Assembly (NCBI RefSeq): GCF_003992725.1
Contig: NZ_RZNF01000012.1
Span: 930,001-994,000, forward strand
DNA: 64,000 nucleotides
DNA from: Rhodomicrobium lacus
GTDB lineage: Bacteria > Pseudomonadota > Alphaproteobacteria > Rhizobiales > Rhodomicrobiaceae
Direction: 5' to 3'
Both the position numbers and the translations under genes were made by a program. The notes under the pieces are model-generated. The model worked only from the letters and a program-made list of their open reading frames with translations. It made no database searches and was not told the DNA's origin. Below are positions 1 through 10,130 of the stretch, piece after piece; the stretch's first letter is position 1; the number at the start of each line of letters is the position of its first letter.

Positions 1-97
1 CCAGCCGATTTTTCTCCGTCGCGCGATATCGTGGCAAATCCTATGCTAAGTTTCAGCCATTGTCCTGCACAATACCCACCCAGCACGTTTTGACGCC

Positions 98-826
98 ATG
101 GCCATGCAACGGATTTTTGTCGCAAATAAACTCGATCCCGACGGAGAGATCGCGCTCGATCCCGCGCAGGCTCACTACCTGTTGCATGTCTTGCGACTGT
201 CGGAAGGAGCGGAGCTTCTGGCGTTCGACGGCACGACCGGAGAATGGCTTGCCAGGATCGTCAAGGCAAGGAAAAGCGCCTGCTCGATTCGCCTCACGGA
301 GAAGGTGCGCGAACAAACCGCGCCAACCGGCATCCATTATGCGTTTGCGCCGCTGAAACAGGCGCGACTCGATTACATGGTGCAAAAGGCCGTGGAGATG
401 GGCGCGTCGCTGCTGCAGCCGGTCGTAACCCAGCACACCGCGGTGCCTCGCATCGGCGCCGACCGCATGAAGGCGAATGCCATCGAGGCGGCGGAACAAT
501 GCGGCGTGCTCACCCTGCCTGAGATCCGGCCGCCAGTGAAGCTCGCGGCCTTCCTTCAGACGTTCGACAAGACCCGCGTGCTGGTCTTTTGCGACGAGCG
601 CGCGACGGTCGCCTCGCCGCTCGAAGCGCTGGCGGGGCTTTCAGGAGGGCAAGTCACGGCTCTCATCGGGCCGGAAGGCGGCTTTTCGGAAAATGAGCGC
701 ACCGATCTCCTTTCCCGGAGTTTTGTTTGCCCGATTTCGCTCGGACCGCGCATCATGCGTGCGGACACGGCTGCCGTCGCCGTGCTCGCATTGCTTAACG
801 CGACCGTGGGAGACTGGCGGCGTTGA
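98..826 (+). CDS. rsmE: 16S rRNA (uracil1498-N3)-methyltransferase RsmE
   Basis: The 242-residue product methylates U1498 of 16S rRNA in the 30S subunit, using S-adenosylmethionine. An N-terminal PUA-like beta-barrel (about residues 1-70) holds the family pattern HYLLHVLRLSEG. The C-terminal half is a SPOUT knot domain, seen in the motif LIGPEGGFSENE (about residues 190-201) and in SLGPRIMRADTAA near the end, which form the cofactor-binding knot. Length is normal for the family. The start is the ATG at 98; a second Met two codons later is an alternative. The gene lies about 70 bases before gshA on the same strand and may be co-transcribed with it. Assignment rests on motif recognition. Confidence 0.95.
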   Translation: MAMQRIFVANKLDPDGEIALDPAQAHYLLHVLRLSEGAELLAFDGTTGEWLARIVKARKSACSIRLTEKVREQTAPTGIHYAFAPLKQARLDYMVQKAVEMGASLLQPVVTQHTAVPRIGADRMKANAIEAAEQCGVLTLPEIRPPVKLAAFLQTFDKTRVLVFCDERATVASPLEALAGLSGGQVTALIGPEGGFSENERTDLLSRSFVCPISLGPRIMRADTAAVAVLALLNATVGDWRR

Positions 827-895
827 AAAACCGTCTTACATTTCACTATAGTGTCGCCGAACCCCCGCACTCAGGCGGCGACAGGCAGGCCTCTC

Positions 896-2272
896 ATGTT
901 AGCGAACAGCGATAAAGCGCCTTTGATCGAAAGCCGCGACGATCTGGTGGCGGAGATTTCCAAGGGCGAAAAGCCGAAGTCGCACTGGCGCATCGGCTCG
1001 GAGCACGAGAAGATTCCCTTCTATCGCGATACGCTGCGGCCCGTGCCCTACGAAGGCGACGCGGGAATTTCGGCGTTGCTTCACGGCCTTGCGGAGCGTT
1101 TCGGTTGGAAGCCGGTCCACGATCTCGACAAGGTGATCGCCCTCGAAGCGCCAGCCGACAGTTCCGGCGGCTCCATCACGCTCGAACCGGGCGGACAGTT
1201 CGAGCTTTCCGGCGCGCCGCTCAAGACGCTGTTCGAAACCTGCGAGGAAGTCGGCCGTCATCTCGATCAGGTTCAGCAGATCGCCGATCCGCTCGGCATT
1301 TCCTTCCTTGCGCTCGGATTTTCGCCCGTGTGGACCATCGCCGAAACGCCACGCATGCCGAAGAGCCGTTACAAGATCATGACCGAATACATGCCGAAGG
1401 TCGGCGCTTACGGCCTCGACATGATGTATCGCACCGCCACCGTCCAGGTGAATCTCGACTTTGCGAGCGAGGCGGACATGGTCAAGAAGATGCGCGTCTC
1501 GCTCGCGCTTCAACCCATCGCGACGGCGCTCTTCGCCAATTCACCGTTCACCGAAGGCAAGCCCAACGGCTATCTGAGCTTCCGCAGCGCGGTCTGGCTC
1601 GACACGGACAATGCGCGCGCGGGAATGCTGCCCTTCGCGTTCGAGGACGGCATGGGCTACGAGCGCTATGTCGATTACGCGCTCGATGTGCCGATGTACT
1701 TCGTGCGGCGCGATCACAAATATATCGACGCGACAGGCCAGTCGTTCCGCGCCTTCCTTGAAGGGAAGCTGCCGCAATTGCCGGGCGAAAAACCCACCAT
1801 CGAAGACTGGGCCGACCACCTCACCACGATCTTTCCCGAGGTCCGCCTCAAGCGTTTCCTCGAAATGCGCGGCGCCGACAGCGGCCCTTGGCATGCGACG
1901 CTCTGCGTGCTCCCGGCGCTTTGGGTTGGCCTCCTCTACGATCAGGCGGCGCTCGATGCGGCATGGGATCTCGTGAAGGACTGGACGGCCGAAGAGCGTC
2001 AGCAGCTCCGCAACGATGTCCCGCGCCTCGGCCTCGCCACGCCGTTCCGCGGCGGTACGGTGCGCGATCTGGCCAGCGCAACGGTGAGGATCGCCGAAGC
2101 GGGCCTTGCCTCGCGCGCCCGCGAGCATGGTTTCAAGGACGAAAGTTCCTTCCTGAAGCCGCTGCACGACATTCTGGAAAGCGGCCTTACGCAGGCTGAC
2201 GTTCTGCTCCGGCGCTATCACCTCGAATGGGGCGGCGACGTGCGCCCGGTCTTTACCGAAAACGCTTACTGA
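896..2272 (+). CDS. gshA: glutamate-cysteine ligase (glutathione biosynthesis)
   Basis: This cytosolic enzyme joins L-glutamate and L-cysteine with ATP to give gamma-glutamylcysteine, the first step of glutathione synthesis. The protein belongs to the plant/alphaproteobacterial GCS2 type: residues near the N-terminus read [11 protein letters not shown], followed by [18 protein letters not shown] and [15 protein letters not shown], all hallmarks of that subfamily. An in-frame GTG at 851 would add 15 residues; the ATG at 896 is preferred because it fits the family N-terminus and has a purine-rich stretch upstream. The product is about 458 residues, normal for the family. A degraded copy of the last 270 bases follows the gene (see 2308-2640). 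Confidence 0.95.
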   Translation: MLANSDKAPLIESRDDLVAEISKGEKPKSHWRIGSEHEKIPFYRDTLRPVPYEGDAGISALLHGLAERFGWKPVHDLDKVIALEAPADSSGGSITLEPGGQFELSGAPLKTLFETCEEVGRHLDQVQQIADPLGISFLALGFSPVWTIAETPRMPKSRYKIMTEYMPKVGAYGLDMMYRTATVQVNLDFASEADMVKKMRVSLALQPIATALFANSPFTEGKPNGYLSFRSAVWLDTDNARAGMLPFAFEDGMGYERYVDYALDVPMYFVRRDHKYIDATGQSFRAFLEGKLPQLPGEKPTIEDWADHLTTIFPEVRLKRFLEMRGADSGPWHATLCVLPALWVGLLYDQAALDAAWDLVKDWTAEERQQLRNDVPRLGLATPFRGGTVRDLASATVRIAEAGLASRAREHGFKDESSFLKPLHDILESGLTQADVLLRRYHLEWGGDVRPVFTENAY

Positions 2273-2307
2273 AAACGAAATTCCATCTCGAAAACCTGAG
2301 AGCAGCG

Positions 2308-2640
2308 ACTTTTCGCGGCCGCACTGGTGCGCGATCTCGCCAGAGCCACGGTGAGAATTGCCGGGGCGGGCCATAGCGCGCGCCGCGCTGGCGAAAGGCG
2401 TGAAGCCGCTTCCCGACACGACAAACAACAAGATAGAGCGCGCTTTTGATTTGATCGAAAGCGGATACCTCTCGCGCTTGCGAGCATGGGATCATTCCTG
2501 AAAGCGATCTTACGGCAGGCTGACGTCCGTCTCCGGCGTTATCGCCTGAATGAGGGGGCGATGTGCGCCCGTGCTTTACCGGAAACCCCGGCTGAAAAAA
2601 CGAATCTCTTCTCTCGGAAACCTGGCGCCGAACGACTCGA
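2308..2640 (+). pseudogene. scrambled relic of the gshA 3' end
   Basis: Direct comparison shows that this stretch repeats the end of the adjacent gshA. Bases 2316-2371 match 2047-2103 (both contain GGTGCGCGATCT then ACGGTGAG). Bases 2471-2500 match 2110-2157 with an internal deletion. Bases 2510-2622 match 2187-2297, including the segment around the gshA stop codon and the non-coding bases after it. A short piece near 2432-2462 resembles the gshA 5' end (909-935). Stops and frameshifts break the frame. It is best read as a decayed tandem duplication and not a gene, although a 99-codon frame (2486-2785) runs through it. Confidence 0.7.
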
Positions 2641-2933
2641 ATATCAGGAGCGATTCGTTACGAAATCTGTCGCTGCGCCCGAATTTCAGCAGTATTACAA
2701 CCTATATACTATACTGGTTGCAGGTAATACTGTTGCCGTTTTTCAACAGATTTTTGCCACACCAAACGTCAACTCATTGAAATAGTTCATTTTTCTTTCC
2801 GCGTGCGCCTCCATTGTCGTGAAAAAGTGTACTTGCCTAATCTGACAATCTTGAGTTTAGAAAAACGCCATGCGATCACAATTGTCAGTTGAGTACACAC
2901 ATCGTCACAACTCGCGGGGAAATGAGGAGAGAC
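2641..2933. other. intergenic region upstream of porin gene
   Basis: No gene is supported here. The region is more AT-rich than its surroundings and should contain the porin promoter. The octamers CTGACAAT (2842-2849) and ATTGTCAG (2881-2888) form a perfect inverted repeat about 31 bases apart. A GAGGAGA ribosome-binding site sits at 2924-2930. Confidence 0.5.
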
Positions 2934-3809
2934 ATGACTCTCACGAAATTCGCACTGGTCAGCACTGTGGCCCTCGGCACGCTTTCAATCGCTGCCCAAG
3001 CCAATGCTGCCGATATCTATACTCCGAGCACCAAGGACGCTCCGATCGTGGTCGTTCCTCCGACATGGACCGGCTTCTACTTCGGTGGTCATCTCGGCGC
3101 TGCCTGGTCGCAGATCGACACGAACAAGAACACCTACTATGACGGTTACGAGTATTACGACCATCATAACCTCGTGGGCGTCGGATACGCGCCTTTCGGC
3201 GGCAATAACCTGAATGACCAGAACGCCTTCGGCGGCGGCCAGTTCGGCTATAACTGGCAGACGGGCGGCAACTTCGTCTTCGGTATCGAAGTCGACATCG
3301 GCGGTCTCGGCGGCGAAAACGAGAAGACGTTCTTCGGTCACACGTCTGATTATTTCTCCGGCGACCTTCAGGACGGGTTCGCCGTTCGGGTGAAGTCCGA
3401 AGGCGGCTTCTACGGCGACGTCACGGGCCGTCTCGGCTACGCCTGGGGCAACACCCTCCTCTATGCGAAGGGCGGTTTTGCGTGGATCCAGCCTGAGCTG
3501 AAGGTCAGTGTGGCAGCTTACGACAGCTCCACGGGCGATACTTACGGAATCAGCCGGACCTTTGACGACACCCTCACCGGTTGGACGGTCGGTGGCGGTC
3601 TCGAGTTCCTCCTGAACCCGAACTGGTCGGTCAAGGTGGAATACCTTCACTACAACTTCGAACTCGACAACAACCGCTGGAACTGGGGCGATACAGATTG
3701 GGCAGCCAACTCGTGGAAGCTGTTCAACAACGACCTGACAATTGACACCGTCAAGCTCGGCGTCAACTACAAGTTCGGCAGCGCTCCTGTGTACACGCCG
3801 CTCAAGTAG
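2934..3809 (+). CDS. outer-membrane beta-barrel protein (Omp25/Omp31-like)
   Basis: The product is about 291 residues. It starts with a clear signal peptide (hydrophobic core ALVSTVALGTLSIA, cleavage after QANA just before ADIY). The mature part begins with the typical PPTWTGFYFGGHLGAAW and alternates aromatic and glycine-rich strands to the end (VKLGVNYKFG), as in the small eight-stranded OMP_b-brl barrels of alphaproteobacteria. The ATG at 2934 is chosen over the TTG at 2889 because GAGGAGA precedes it and the signal peptide then starts correctly. A rho-independent terminator follows directly, so the gene is probably monocistronic. The likely role is an abundant surface protein; no substrate can be inferred. 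Confidence 0.9.
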   Translation: MTLTKFALVSTVALGTLSIAAQANAADIYTPSTKDAPIVVVPPTWTGFYFGGHLGAAWSQIDTNKNTYYDGYEYYDHHNLVGVGYAPFGGNNLNDQNAFGGGQFGYNWQTGGNFVFGIEVDIGGLGGENEKTFFGHTSDYFSGDLQDGFAVRVKSEGGFYGDVTGRLGYAWGNTLLYAKGGFAWIQPELKVSVAAYDSSTGDTYGISRTFDDTLTGWTVGGGLEFLLNPNWSVKVEYLHYNFELDNNRWNWGDTDWAANSWKLFNNDLTIDTVKLGVNYKFGSAPVYTPLK

Positions 3810-3832
3810 GCTGGGGCGGTACCGTCAAACTG

Positions 3833-3862
3833 AAGGCCCCCTTCGGCGGGGGCCTTTCTCTT
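3833..3862 (+). terminator. rho-independent terminator after porin gene
   Basis: A GC-rich hairpin with arms AAGGCCCCC and GGGGGCCTTT around a TTCGGC loop is followed by TCTCTTTT, 24 bases after the porin stop codon. Confidence 0.85.
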
Positions 3863-3969
3863 TTGCCAATGGCGAGCCGGAGCCCGGCGACCGAACGCAA
3901 AACGCCGCGCATCCGCCGCGCAATTCCCGTTGCGCGCCAGCGTGAACGCGAAGATGATGGCCGGAGTGA

Positions 3970-5580
3970 ATGAAAGGGAGCCGTTCTTCCTTGTCGAACT
4001 CCACGCACAACGGCAACGCGGGAAGCGCCGGACAGGCAGCCGTGATAGCCTTTCTCTCCGAGCCTGAAACCTACGGCGTTTCCGAGGTTGAGCGTATCGA
4101 GACCCACGGCGCCATTGTCTTTCTGGCGGGGGATCGTGCTTACAAGCTCAAACGCGCCGTCAAGCTTCCCTATCTCGACTTTTCGACGCTCGAAAAGCGT
4201 CATGCCATCATCTCTCGCGAATTCGGCATCAACTCCCATGCGTCGCCCGAGCTTTATCTGTCGATCCAGCCCGTGACACGGCGCGAGAACGGCGCGCTGG
4301 CGCTTGGCGCCCCCGGCGAAACGGTCGACTGGGTGCTCGTCATGCGCCGCTTCGATCAGACGCTCCTGCTCGACGCGCTCGCCCGCGATGGCCGTTTCGA
4401 CCGCACGATCTCGGTGGATCTCGCCAACACAGTCGAGCATTTCCACCGCCACGCTTCCGTTGTGACGAACTCGGGCTTCGCGCGATCACTGCTCGGCGTT
4501 GCCGATACGCTGGAGGCGGCGCTTTGCGGTCCGGTGGCGCAATCCCACGGCGTGAATGTCTGCCCCTATATCGCGAAGCTGAGACGCGAACTCGACGATA
4601 ATTTCGCTTTTATCGAGGCGCGGCAGCGCGAGGGCTTCGTGCGACGCTGCCACGGCGACCTGCATCTCAAGAACATCGTGCTGTGGGACGGAAAGCCGAC
4701 GCTGTTCGACGCGCTCGAATTCGACGACAGGCTTTCCACGATCGACGTGCTTTACGATCTGGCGTTCCTGCTGATGGACCTGTGGCAGCGGGGGCTTAAG
4801 CTCCAGGCGAACATCATTCTCAACCACTACCTCGAAATGGCGGCGATCAGCGAAGTGAAGGGGTTGGCGCTGCTGCCGCTGTTCCTTTCGTTCCGCTCGG
4901 CGATCCGCGCGATGACGGGCATTCACGCGCTGACGGTTTGCGCGCCCCGCGACCACGACCGCCTTTTGCGCGAGGTTCGCGATTATTCGGCCTTTGCCGC
5001 CGGCGTCATCACGCCGAGCCAGCCGTCGCTCGTGGCTATCGGCGGCCTCTCCGGCACGGGGAAGACGACGGTAGCGCGTGAAGCAGCCCCGTTCATTGGG
5101 GCGGCGCCCGGAGCGCTCCACATCCGCACGGACGTCGAACGCAAGAGCATGCATGGCGTTCAGCTCACGCATCGCCTGCCGCGCGAGACATACACCCCGG
5201 AAAGCCGCGACGAAGTCTATCGCCGCGTTATCAAGAAAGCCGAAGTTGCGCTCGACAGCGGGCATTCTGTCATCCTGGACGCGGTGTTTCCCGAAGCGAT
5301 CCAGCGCATTCGGCTTCTTGAAGTTGCACAGCGGGCGGGGGCCGGGTTCGTCGGCGTCTGGCTCGACGCAGGCCCGGAGATTCTCCGCGAGCGCGTCGTC
5401 GCACGCGAGGGCGATGCTTCCGACGCGGACATTGCAGTGGTCGAACATCAGTTGCGAACGATCGAGGCGCCTGCCGACTGGCTTCATGTCGACGCGAGCG
5501 GTGAAACGGGTGCGTGCGCCGCTGCTATCGTGCGGGAACTCGCCGCGAGAGCGTTTTCAAGCGGTGCGCACACCGGTTAA
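3970..5580 (+). CDS. fused aminoglycoside-phosphotransferase-like and P-loop kinase protein
   Basis: The 536-residue protein has two parts. Residues about 30-340 resemble the COG2187 APH-like kinase fold, with the catalytic pattern CHGDLHLKNIVLWDG and FDALEFDD (Brenner-type HxDxxxxN and a metal-binding Asp). Residues about 350-525 are a P-loop kinase of the COG0645/zeta-toxin-like type, with Walker A GGLSGTGKTTVA near residue 359 and a DAVFPE segment. This combination is widespread in proteobacteria, but its substrate is unknown. The leading part is basic and weakly conserved, so the start could lie a few codons further in. The gene stands alone, convergent with the YqgE gene. Confidence 0.8.
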   Translation: MKGSRSSLSNSTHNGNAGSAGQAAVIAFLSEPETYGVSEVERIETHGAIVFLAGDRAYKLKRAVKLPYLDFSTLEKRHAIISREFGINSHASPELYLSIQPVTRRENGALALGAPGETVDWVLVMRRFDQTLLLDALARDGRFDRTISVDLANTVEHFHRHASVVTNSGFARSLLGVADTLEAALCGPVAQSHGVNVCPYIAKLRRELDDNFAFIEARQREGFVRRCHGDLHLKNIVLWDGKPTLFDALEFDDRLSTIDVLYDLAFLLMDLWQRGLKLQANIILNHYLEMAAISEVKGLALLPLFLSFRSAIRAMTGIHALTVCAPRDHDRLLREVRDYSAFAAGVITPSQPSLVAIGGLSGTGKTTVAREAAPFIGAAPGALHIRTDVERKSMHGVQLTHRLPRETYTPESRDEVYRRVIKKAEVALDSGHSVILDAVFPEAIQRIRLLEVAQRAGAGFVGVWLDAGPEILRERVVAREGDASDADIAVVEHQLRTIEAPADWLHVDASGETGACAAAIVRELAARAFSSGAHTG

Positions 5581-5634
5581 AAAGTTTAGGGGCTGCGGCT
5601 TTTCGCGAATAACGGCCGAAATGCGAAACCGGCC

Positions 5635-6249
5635 CTACGCACGGCCGGCGGCGCAGACAAGATGGGAAGGATCGATACCGATGCTCTCCATCGCACGATG
5701 ATATTTCGTGTCGAGATCGGTGGCGAAAACGATATCCGGGTCGGCCGGACAATTCAGCCAATCGTTTTCCTGAATCTCGCGCTCAAGCTGGCCGGGCTCC
5801 CAGCCTGCATAACCGAGCGCAAGGATGGCATTGTTCGGCCCGCGCCCTCGGGCGATGGCGCGCAGGATGTCCACCGTCGCCGTCAGGCAAACGCCGTCGT
5901 TGATCGGAAGCGTTGCATCGGCCACGAAATAGTCCGAGCTGTGCAGCACGAACCCACGACTTATGTCGATGGGGCCACCGAGATGCACGGCCATCGCGTC
6001 CATGCGAATGGACGTCGGCCGAGACCAGCTCATGGGGATGTCGAGCTGTTCGAGCAGCTTCGTCATCGTGATGTGCGAGGCGCGCTGATTGACGATCAAC
6101 CCCATCGCACCTTCTTCGGAATGAGCGCAGACGTAGATCACGGATCGATGAAAGCGCGGGTCCGTCGTCGAGGGCATCGCAACGAGAAGCTGCCCGTCGA
6201 GGTAGCCGTGGCTTTTGAAGCAGCCCATGTGACCGTGTCGTATTGCCAT
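5635..6249 (-). CDS. YqgE/AlgH family protein (DUF179)
   Basis: The 204-residue protein matches the UPF0301/DUF179 family: [27 protein letters not shown], then [28 protein letters not shown] and [17 protein letters not shown]. The biochemical function of the family is not firmly established; AlgH in Pseudomonas was linked to alginate regulation. The open frame extends 93 codons upstream to 6528, but that part has no family similarity, and the ATG at 6249 follows an AGGGAC element. No operon partner is seen on this strand. Confidence 0.9.
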   Translation of the reverse strand: MAIRHGHMGCFKSHGYLDGQLLVAMPSTTDPRFHRSVIYVCAHSEEGAMGLIVNQRASHITMTKLLEQLDIPMSWSRPTSIRMDAMAVHLGGPIDISRGFVLHSSDYFVADATLPINDGVCLTATVDILRAIARGRGPNNAILALGYAGWEPGQLEREIQENDWLNCPADPDIVFATDLDTKYHRAMESIGIDPSHLVCAAGRA

Positions 6250-6517
6250 GTCCCTATGGTAGCGCCTCCGCCCGCTGGTTGTGAAGACGGGACTCGAAGA
6301 AATCCTGCGCGCGCCAACTCTTTGTGATGTCAGCGTTCCTGCTTCGATAACGGGATAAACCGCAAATCGGGGAGCGGGTTTCCGGCTGCGTAAATTGCGC
6401 GCAAGCGTAGCGGGATGGTCTCGGGCCTTGGCGAGGGCGAGCGCGGCAAGTTCGCCACATGCTTGTTGGCGCATGATCGAGATCGTTTCCGGAGCGCCGA
6501 AACACCGAGCTTGAGCT

Positions 6518-6862
6518 ATGCACGTCATCGTCCAGATTTTGCAACTGATCCAGGATAGCGTTTATGCGGTTGCGCGCGTCGCCGGCTCGGCCTGGCAGTG
6601 GTGCCTGACGCAAATCATGGCCGTGCCGTGGGACCGGCTCGGTGACATGCCCGGATCGAAGGTAATCATCCTGCTCGGAAGCTCCGCCATCGTGTTCTAT
6701 TTCATCTCGAAAGCGGCTCGGGAGCTTCTGGCCGCCGGTGAAAAGGCGTTCGCGGCGATCATGACGCTGTTTCAGGTTTTCGTGCGCGCCCTGCCGCCGA
6801 TCCTCATCGCGGGCGCCACCGCCGCCGCCGGTTCGTGGGTGGTCAATAACGTCCATTTCTGA
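6518..6862 (+). CDS. small hypothetical membrane protein
   Basis: This encodes 114 residues with two hydrophobic stretches: [16 protein letters not shown] (about residues 49-64) and the segment from [15 protein letters not shown] to VV (about 91-108). An amphipathic N-terminus precedes them. No characterised family is recognised. The frame is uninterrupted, the composition is natural for a membrane protein, and it is divergent from the YqgE gene. It is probably a real conserved hypothetical, but the function is unknown. Confidence 0.6.
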   Translation: MHVIVQILQLIQDSVYAVARVAGSAWQWCLTQIMAVPWDRLGDMPGSKVIILLGSSAIVFYFISKAARELLAAGEKAFAAIMTLFQVFVRALPPILIAGATAAAGSWVVNNVHF

Positions 6863-7375
6863 GCGTCCAGCCTGCTTCGCGCCTATCCCAAGACAAGAGC
6901 GGCGGACTTGAAATCGGCCTCGTTTTTATGGCGTGTGCGTCGCTGCAGAAAGCCTTACGGACTCGGAATGCGACTGAAGCCGCTGATCCGGTCGCATCAA
7001 AAGTCCCGCCGCCTCAGGTGATCCGGGCCGGCCGATCGCGATCCATTCCCAATGAAGCCCGCGCGAATTCTGTTGATCCTCGCGCATGGCCCGGCTCTCC
7101 GAGTTTCATGTCGTCTCTCCACGGTTTGTTACGAGTTCAGCATATGCGCCGCTTACCAAAGTATGAGATAAATCGCGTGGGCAACTCTGGCGCCGCGCAA
7201 CGTGTCCTTTACCGTCACGGCCTGCGCAAGCGAACGGGCCCCTGCTCTGTTCGCGAGCATGCGCTGGCGGGCGGGCCTGATCGATGGCTGGGTTGTAGCG
7301 GGTTCCTTCGATGAATGCTCGCGGTTGCTCGGTCATGCCGTATATTTTTGACCGAGCCTCGACGGAGTGCCGCTT
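6863..7375. other. 513-base stretch without a convincing gene
   Basis: Short frames here (for example 6928-7314 on the plus strand) have low-complexity, non-family-like translations and no good ribosome-binding site. The 3' part must carry the promoter of the following acyl-CoA synthetase gene. No hairpin or repeat stands out. Confidence 0.4.
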
Positions 7376-10111
7376 ATGACTATCCGCAACCTCGATCTTC
7401 TCTTCAATCCCACCAATGTCGTCCTCATCGGGGCCAGCGAACGCCACGGGTCCATAGGGAAGCATGTGGCCGAAAACCTGCTCAAGGGCGGCTTCAAGGG
7501 CGAAATCGCCTTCATCAATCCGAAACGCGACGAGATCCTCGGAAAGCCGTGCTTCAAATCGGTCGACAGGCTTCCTTTTAATCCGGGCCTTGCCGTCATC
7601 GCGACACCGCCCGAGACTGTGCCGGGCGTCGTGGACGAACTTGGCCGCAAGGGATGCCGCGCGGCGGTGGTTATCACGGCGGGCGTCTCGGGCGACCTGC
7701 GCAAGCGCATGCTTGAGGCGGCGCGGCCGCATCTCTTGCGCATCATCGGGCCGAATTGCCTCGGAATGCAGGTGCCGCGCCTCGGACTCGACGCAAGCTT
7801 CGCTCAGGTGCTCGGCAAGCCGGGCAGCGTGGCGCTCGTTTCGCAGTCGGGCGCGATCACGACCGCGATGCTCGACTGGGCTGCCGTCGAAGGCGTCGGC
7901 TTCAGCCATGTGGTTTCGATCGGCGACGCGGCGGACGTGGATCTGGGCGACATGCTCGATTATCTCGCGGGCGAAACGACGAGCCGCGCCGTCTTCCTTT
8001 ATATCGAATCCGTTGGCGACGCGCGGAAGTTCATGTCGGCGGCCCGGCGATGCGCGCGTGTCAAACCCGTGATCGCCATCAAGGCGGGACGCCATCCGGA
8101 AGGCGCGAAGGCCGCCGCATCGCATACCGGCGCGCTCGCAGGGTCCGACAACGTCTATGGCGCGGCGCTCCGGCGTGCGGGTGTGCTGCGCGTGACCGAC
8201 CTCGACGCGATGTTCGACGCCGCCGAGATGCTCGCCTATGTGCCGTCGATGCCGGGCGACCGCGTGGCCGTCGTCACCAATGGCGGCGGCGCGGGCGTCC
8301 TCGCCGTGGACAGCCTGACCGATTTCCGTGGCGCGCTGGCGACGCTGGCTCCCGAGACAATCGACGCGCTGGACGCGGTGCTGCCGCCAACCTGGTCACA
8401 CGGCAACCCCGTCGACATCATCGGCGATGCCGGGCCTGAACGCTACCGCGCGACCCTCGATGCCGTGCTCGCCGACCCGACCGCGGATGCCGTGCTCGTC
8501 ATCAACTGCCCGACGGCTCTCGCCTCGTCGCTCGACGGCGCCAAGGCGGTCGTCGCGGCGGTGCAGGACATGCGCGCGAAGGGGAGGAACAAGCCCGTTA
8601 TCGCCAATTGGCTGGCGCGCCAAGACGAAACCGGCATCCGCGACGCGTTCGCGGCGGCGAAAATCCCGTCTTATGAGACGCCCGTCGCTGCCGTTCGCGG
8701 CATGATGCACCTCGTCCATTACCGCCGGGCACAAACCGAGCTGATGCAGACGCCGCCCGCCCTGCCTGAAAACCTCGTTTTCGACGCGGGCGCCGTCAGC
8801 GCCGAAATCGCGCAGGTGCTCGCGGAAAAGCGCGATCTCATGACCGAGCCGGAGGCGAAGGCCGTGCTCGCCGCCTACGGTATTCCGACCGTGCCGACGC
8901 GCGTCGCGCGGACTCCTGAAGAAGCGGGCGAGGCGGCGGCCGAGCTTCTGCGCCGTTCGCCTTCGGTCGTGGTAAAGATTTTGTCGCGCAACCTCTCTCA
9001 CAAGTCCGACATCGGCGGAGTTCGTCTCGATCTCATGTCCGCCGAAGCGGTCGAAACCGCCACGCATCAGATGCTGACGGCCATCGGAGAGGCAAGGCCC
9101 GACGCGATCCTCGAAGGCGTGACCGTGCAGCCGATGGTGCGCCGCCCGAACGCCTATGAACTCATCCTCGGCATAACGACCGACCCGACCTTCGGCCCGG
9201 TGATCCTATTCGGCGCCGGTGGAACGGGCGTCGAAGCCATCGGCGACACGGCCATGTCGCTGACGCCGCTCGACCTAAAGCTTGCGCGCGACCTCATCGC
9301 ATCGACCCGCATTTACAAGCTTCTGAAGGGCTTCCGCGATCGTCCTCCGGTCGATCTCGACGGGCTGGCGCTGTGTCTCGTGAAGCTTTCGTCGCTTGCG
9401 GTGCAGCATCGCGCCATCCGCGAACTCGACATCAACCCGCTCCTGATCGACGCCAAGGGCATGATTGCGCTCGACGCCCGTATCAAGGTGGTCGACCCGG
9501 CTGAGCACAAGCCGGTGCCGTGCGCCATCCGGCCCTACCCCGTGCGATGGGAAGCGCACGAAACGCTGCTTGACGGCTCGCCGGTCACGGTCCGCCCGAT
9601 ACGCCCGGACGACGAACATTTCTACCCCTCGTTCATGAGTCACGTGACGCCCGAGGATTTGCGCCTGCGCCTGTTCAGTCCGGTGCGGCAGTTCTCGCAC
9701 CATTTTCTGGCCCGCCTCACGCAGATCGACTACGCGCGCGAGATGGCTTTCATCGCGGTGCGTCCGGCAGAAAACGGCGGGCCGTCCGAAATGCTGGGTG
9801 TGGCGCGCTTCTTTGCCGACCCGGATTACGAGAAAGGCGAATACGCCGTGCTGATCCGATCCGATCTCAAGGGGCGCGGGCTCGGCTGGGTGCTGATGCG
9901 CCAACTCATCGGTTATGCGCGCGAGGAAGGGCTGAAGCAGCTTTATGGAAGCGTGCTGGAAGAAAATACGGGAATGCTCCAGATGTGCCAGGAATTAGGT
10001 TTTCATATCGCAAGAGACCCGGATGACGCCCGTGTTTTTGCCGTAACACTGGATCTTTCATCGCCCGCCGTTGACGAAGTTTTGAAGACTTGGCAGCATC
10101 ACGTAAAATAA
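7376..10111 (+). CDS. acyl-CoA synthetase (NDP-forming) fused to GNAT acetyltransferase
   Basis: This is a PatZ-like protein of about 911 residues. The N-terminal CoA-binding domain (NVVLIGASERHGSIGKHV) leads into a succinyl-CoA-ligase-like domain. That domain contains the phospho-histidine motif AAASHTGALAGSDN, as in ADP-forming acyl-CoA synthetases. An ATP-grasp domain follows (about residues 480-700, HKSDIGGVRLDL, ILGITTDPTFGPVI). A GNAT domain closes the protein (PVTVRPIRPDDE, GRGLGWVLMRQLIGYA, ENTGMLQMCQELGF). Such proteins act as lysine acetyltransferases on acyl-CoA synthetases or as acetate-CoA ligases; because the catalytic His is kept, ligase activity is possible. The ATG at 7376 is preferred over the GTG at 7367 because the GGAG abuts the GTG but is well spaced from the ATG. 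Confidence 0.9.
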   Translation: MTIRNLDLLFNPTNVVLIGASERHGSIGKHVAENLLKGGFKGEIAFINPKRDEILGKPCFKSVDRLPFNPGLAVIATPPETVPGVVDELGRKGCRAAVVITAGVSGDLRKRMLEAARPHLLRIIGPNCLGMQVPRLGLDASFAQVLGKPGSVALVSQSGAITTAMLDWAAVEGVGFSHVVSIGDAADVDLGDMLDYLAGETTSRAVFLYIESVGDARKFMSAARRCARVKPVIAIKAGRHPEGAKAAASHTGALAGSDNVYGAALRRAGVLRVTDLDAMFDAAEMLAYVPSMPGDRVAVVTNGGGAGVLAVDSLTDFRGALATLAPETIDALDAVLPPTWSHGNPVDIIGDAGPERYRATLDAVLADPTADAVLVINCPTALASSLDGAKAVVAAVQDMRAKGRNKPVIANWLARQDETGIRDAFAAAKIPSYETPVAAVRGMMHLVHYRRAQTELMQTPPALPENLVFDAGAVSAEIAQVLAEKRDLMTEPEAKAVLAAYGIPTVPTRVARTPEEAGEAAAELLRRSPSVVVKILSRNLSHKSDIGGVRLDLMSAEAVETATHQMLTAIGEARPDAILEGVTVQPMVRRPNAYELILGITTDPTFGPVILFGAGGTGVEAIGDTAMSLTPLDLKLARDLIASTRIYKLLKGFRDRPPVDLDGLALCLVKLSSLAVQHRAIRELDINPLLIDAKGMIALDARIKVVDPAEHKPVPCAIRPYPVRWEAHETLLDGSPVTVRPIRPDDEHFYPSFMSHVTPEDLRLRLFSPVRQFSHHFLARLTQIDYAREMAFIAVRPAENGGPSEMLGVARFFADPDYEKGEYAVLIRSDLKGRGLGWVLMRQLIGYAREEGLKQLYGSVLEENTGMLQMCQELGFHIARDPDDARVFAVTLDLSSPAVDEVLKTWQHHVK

Positions 10112-10130
10112 ATCTATTCTTATTCTAAAT

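Noticed and set aside
6928-7314. 128-codon plus-strand frame in the gap before the acyl-CoA synthetase gene
   Set aside because: No ribosome-binding site, no family similarity and an unnatural Arg/Ser/Pro composition.
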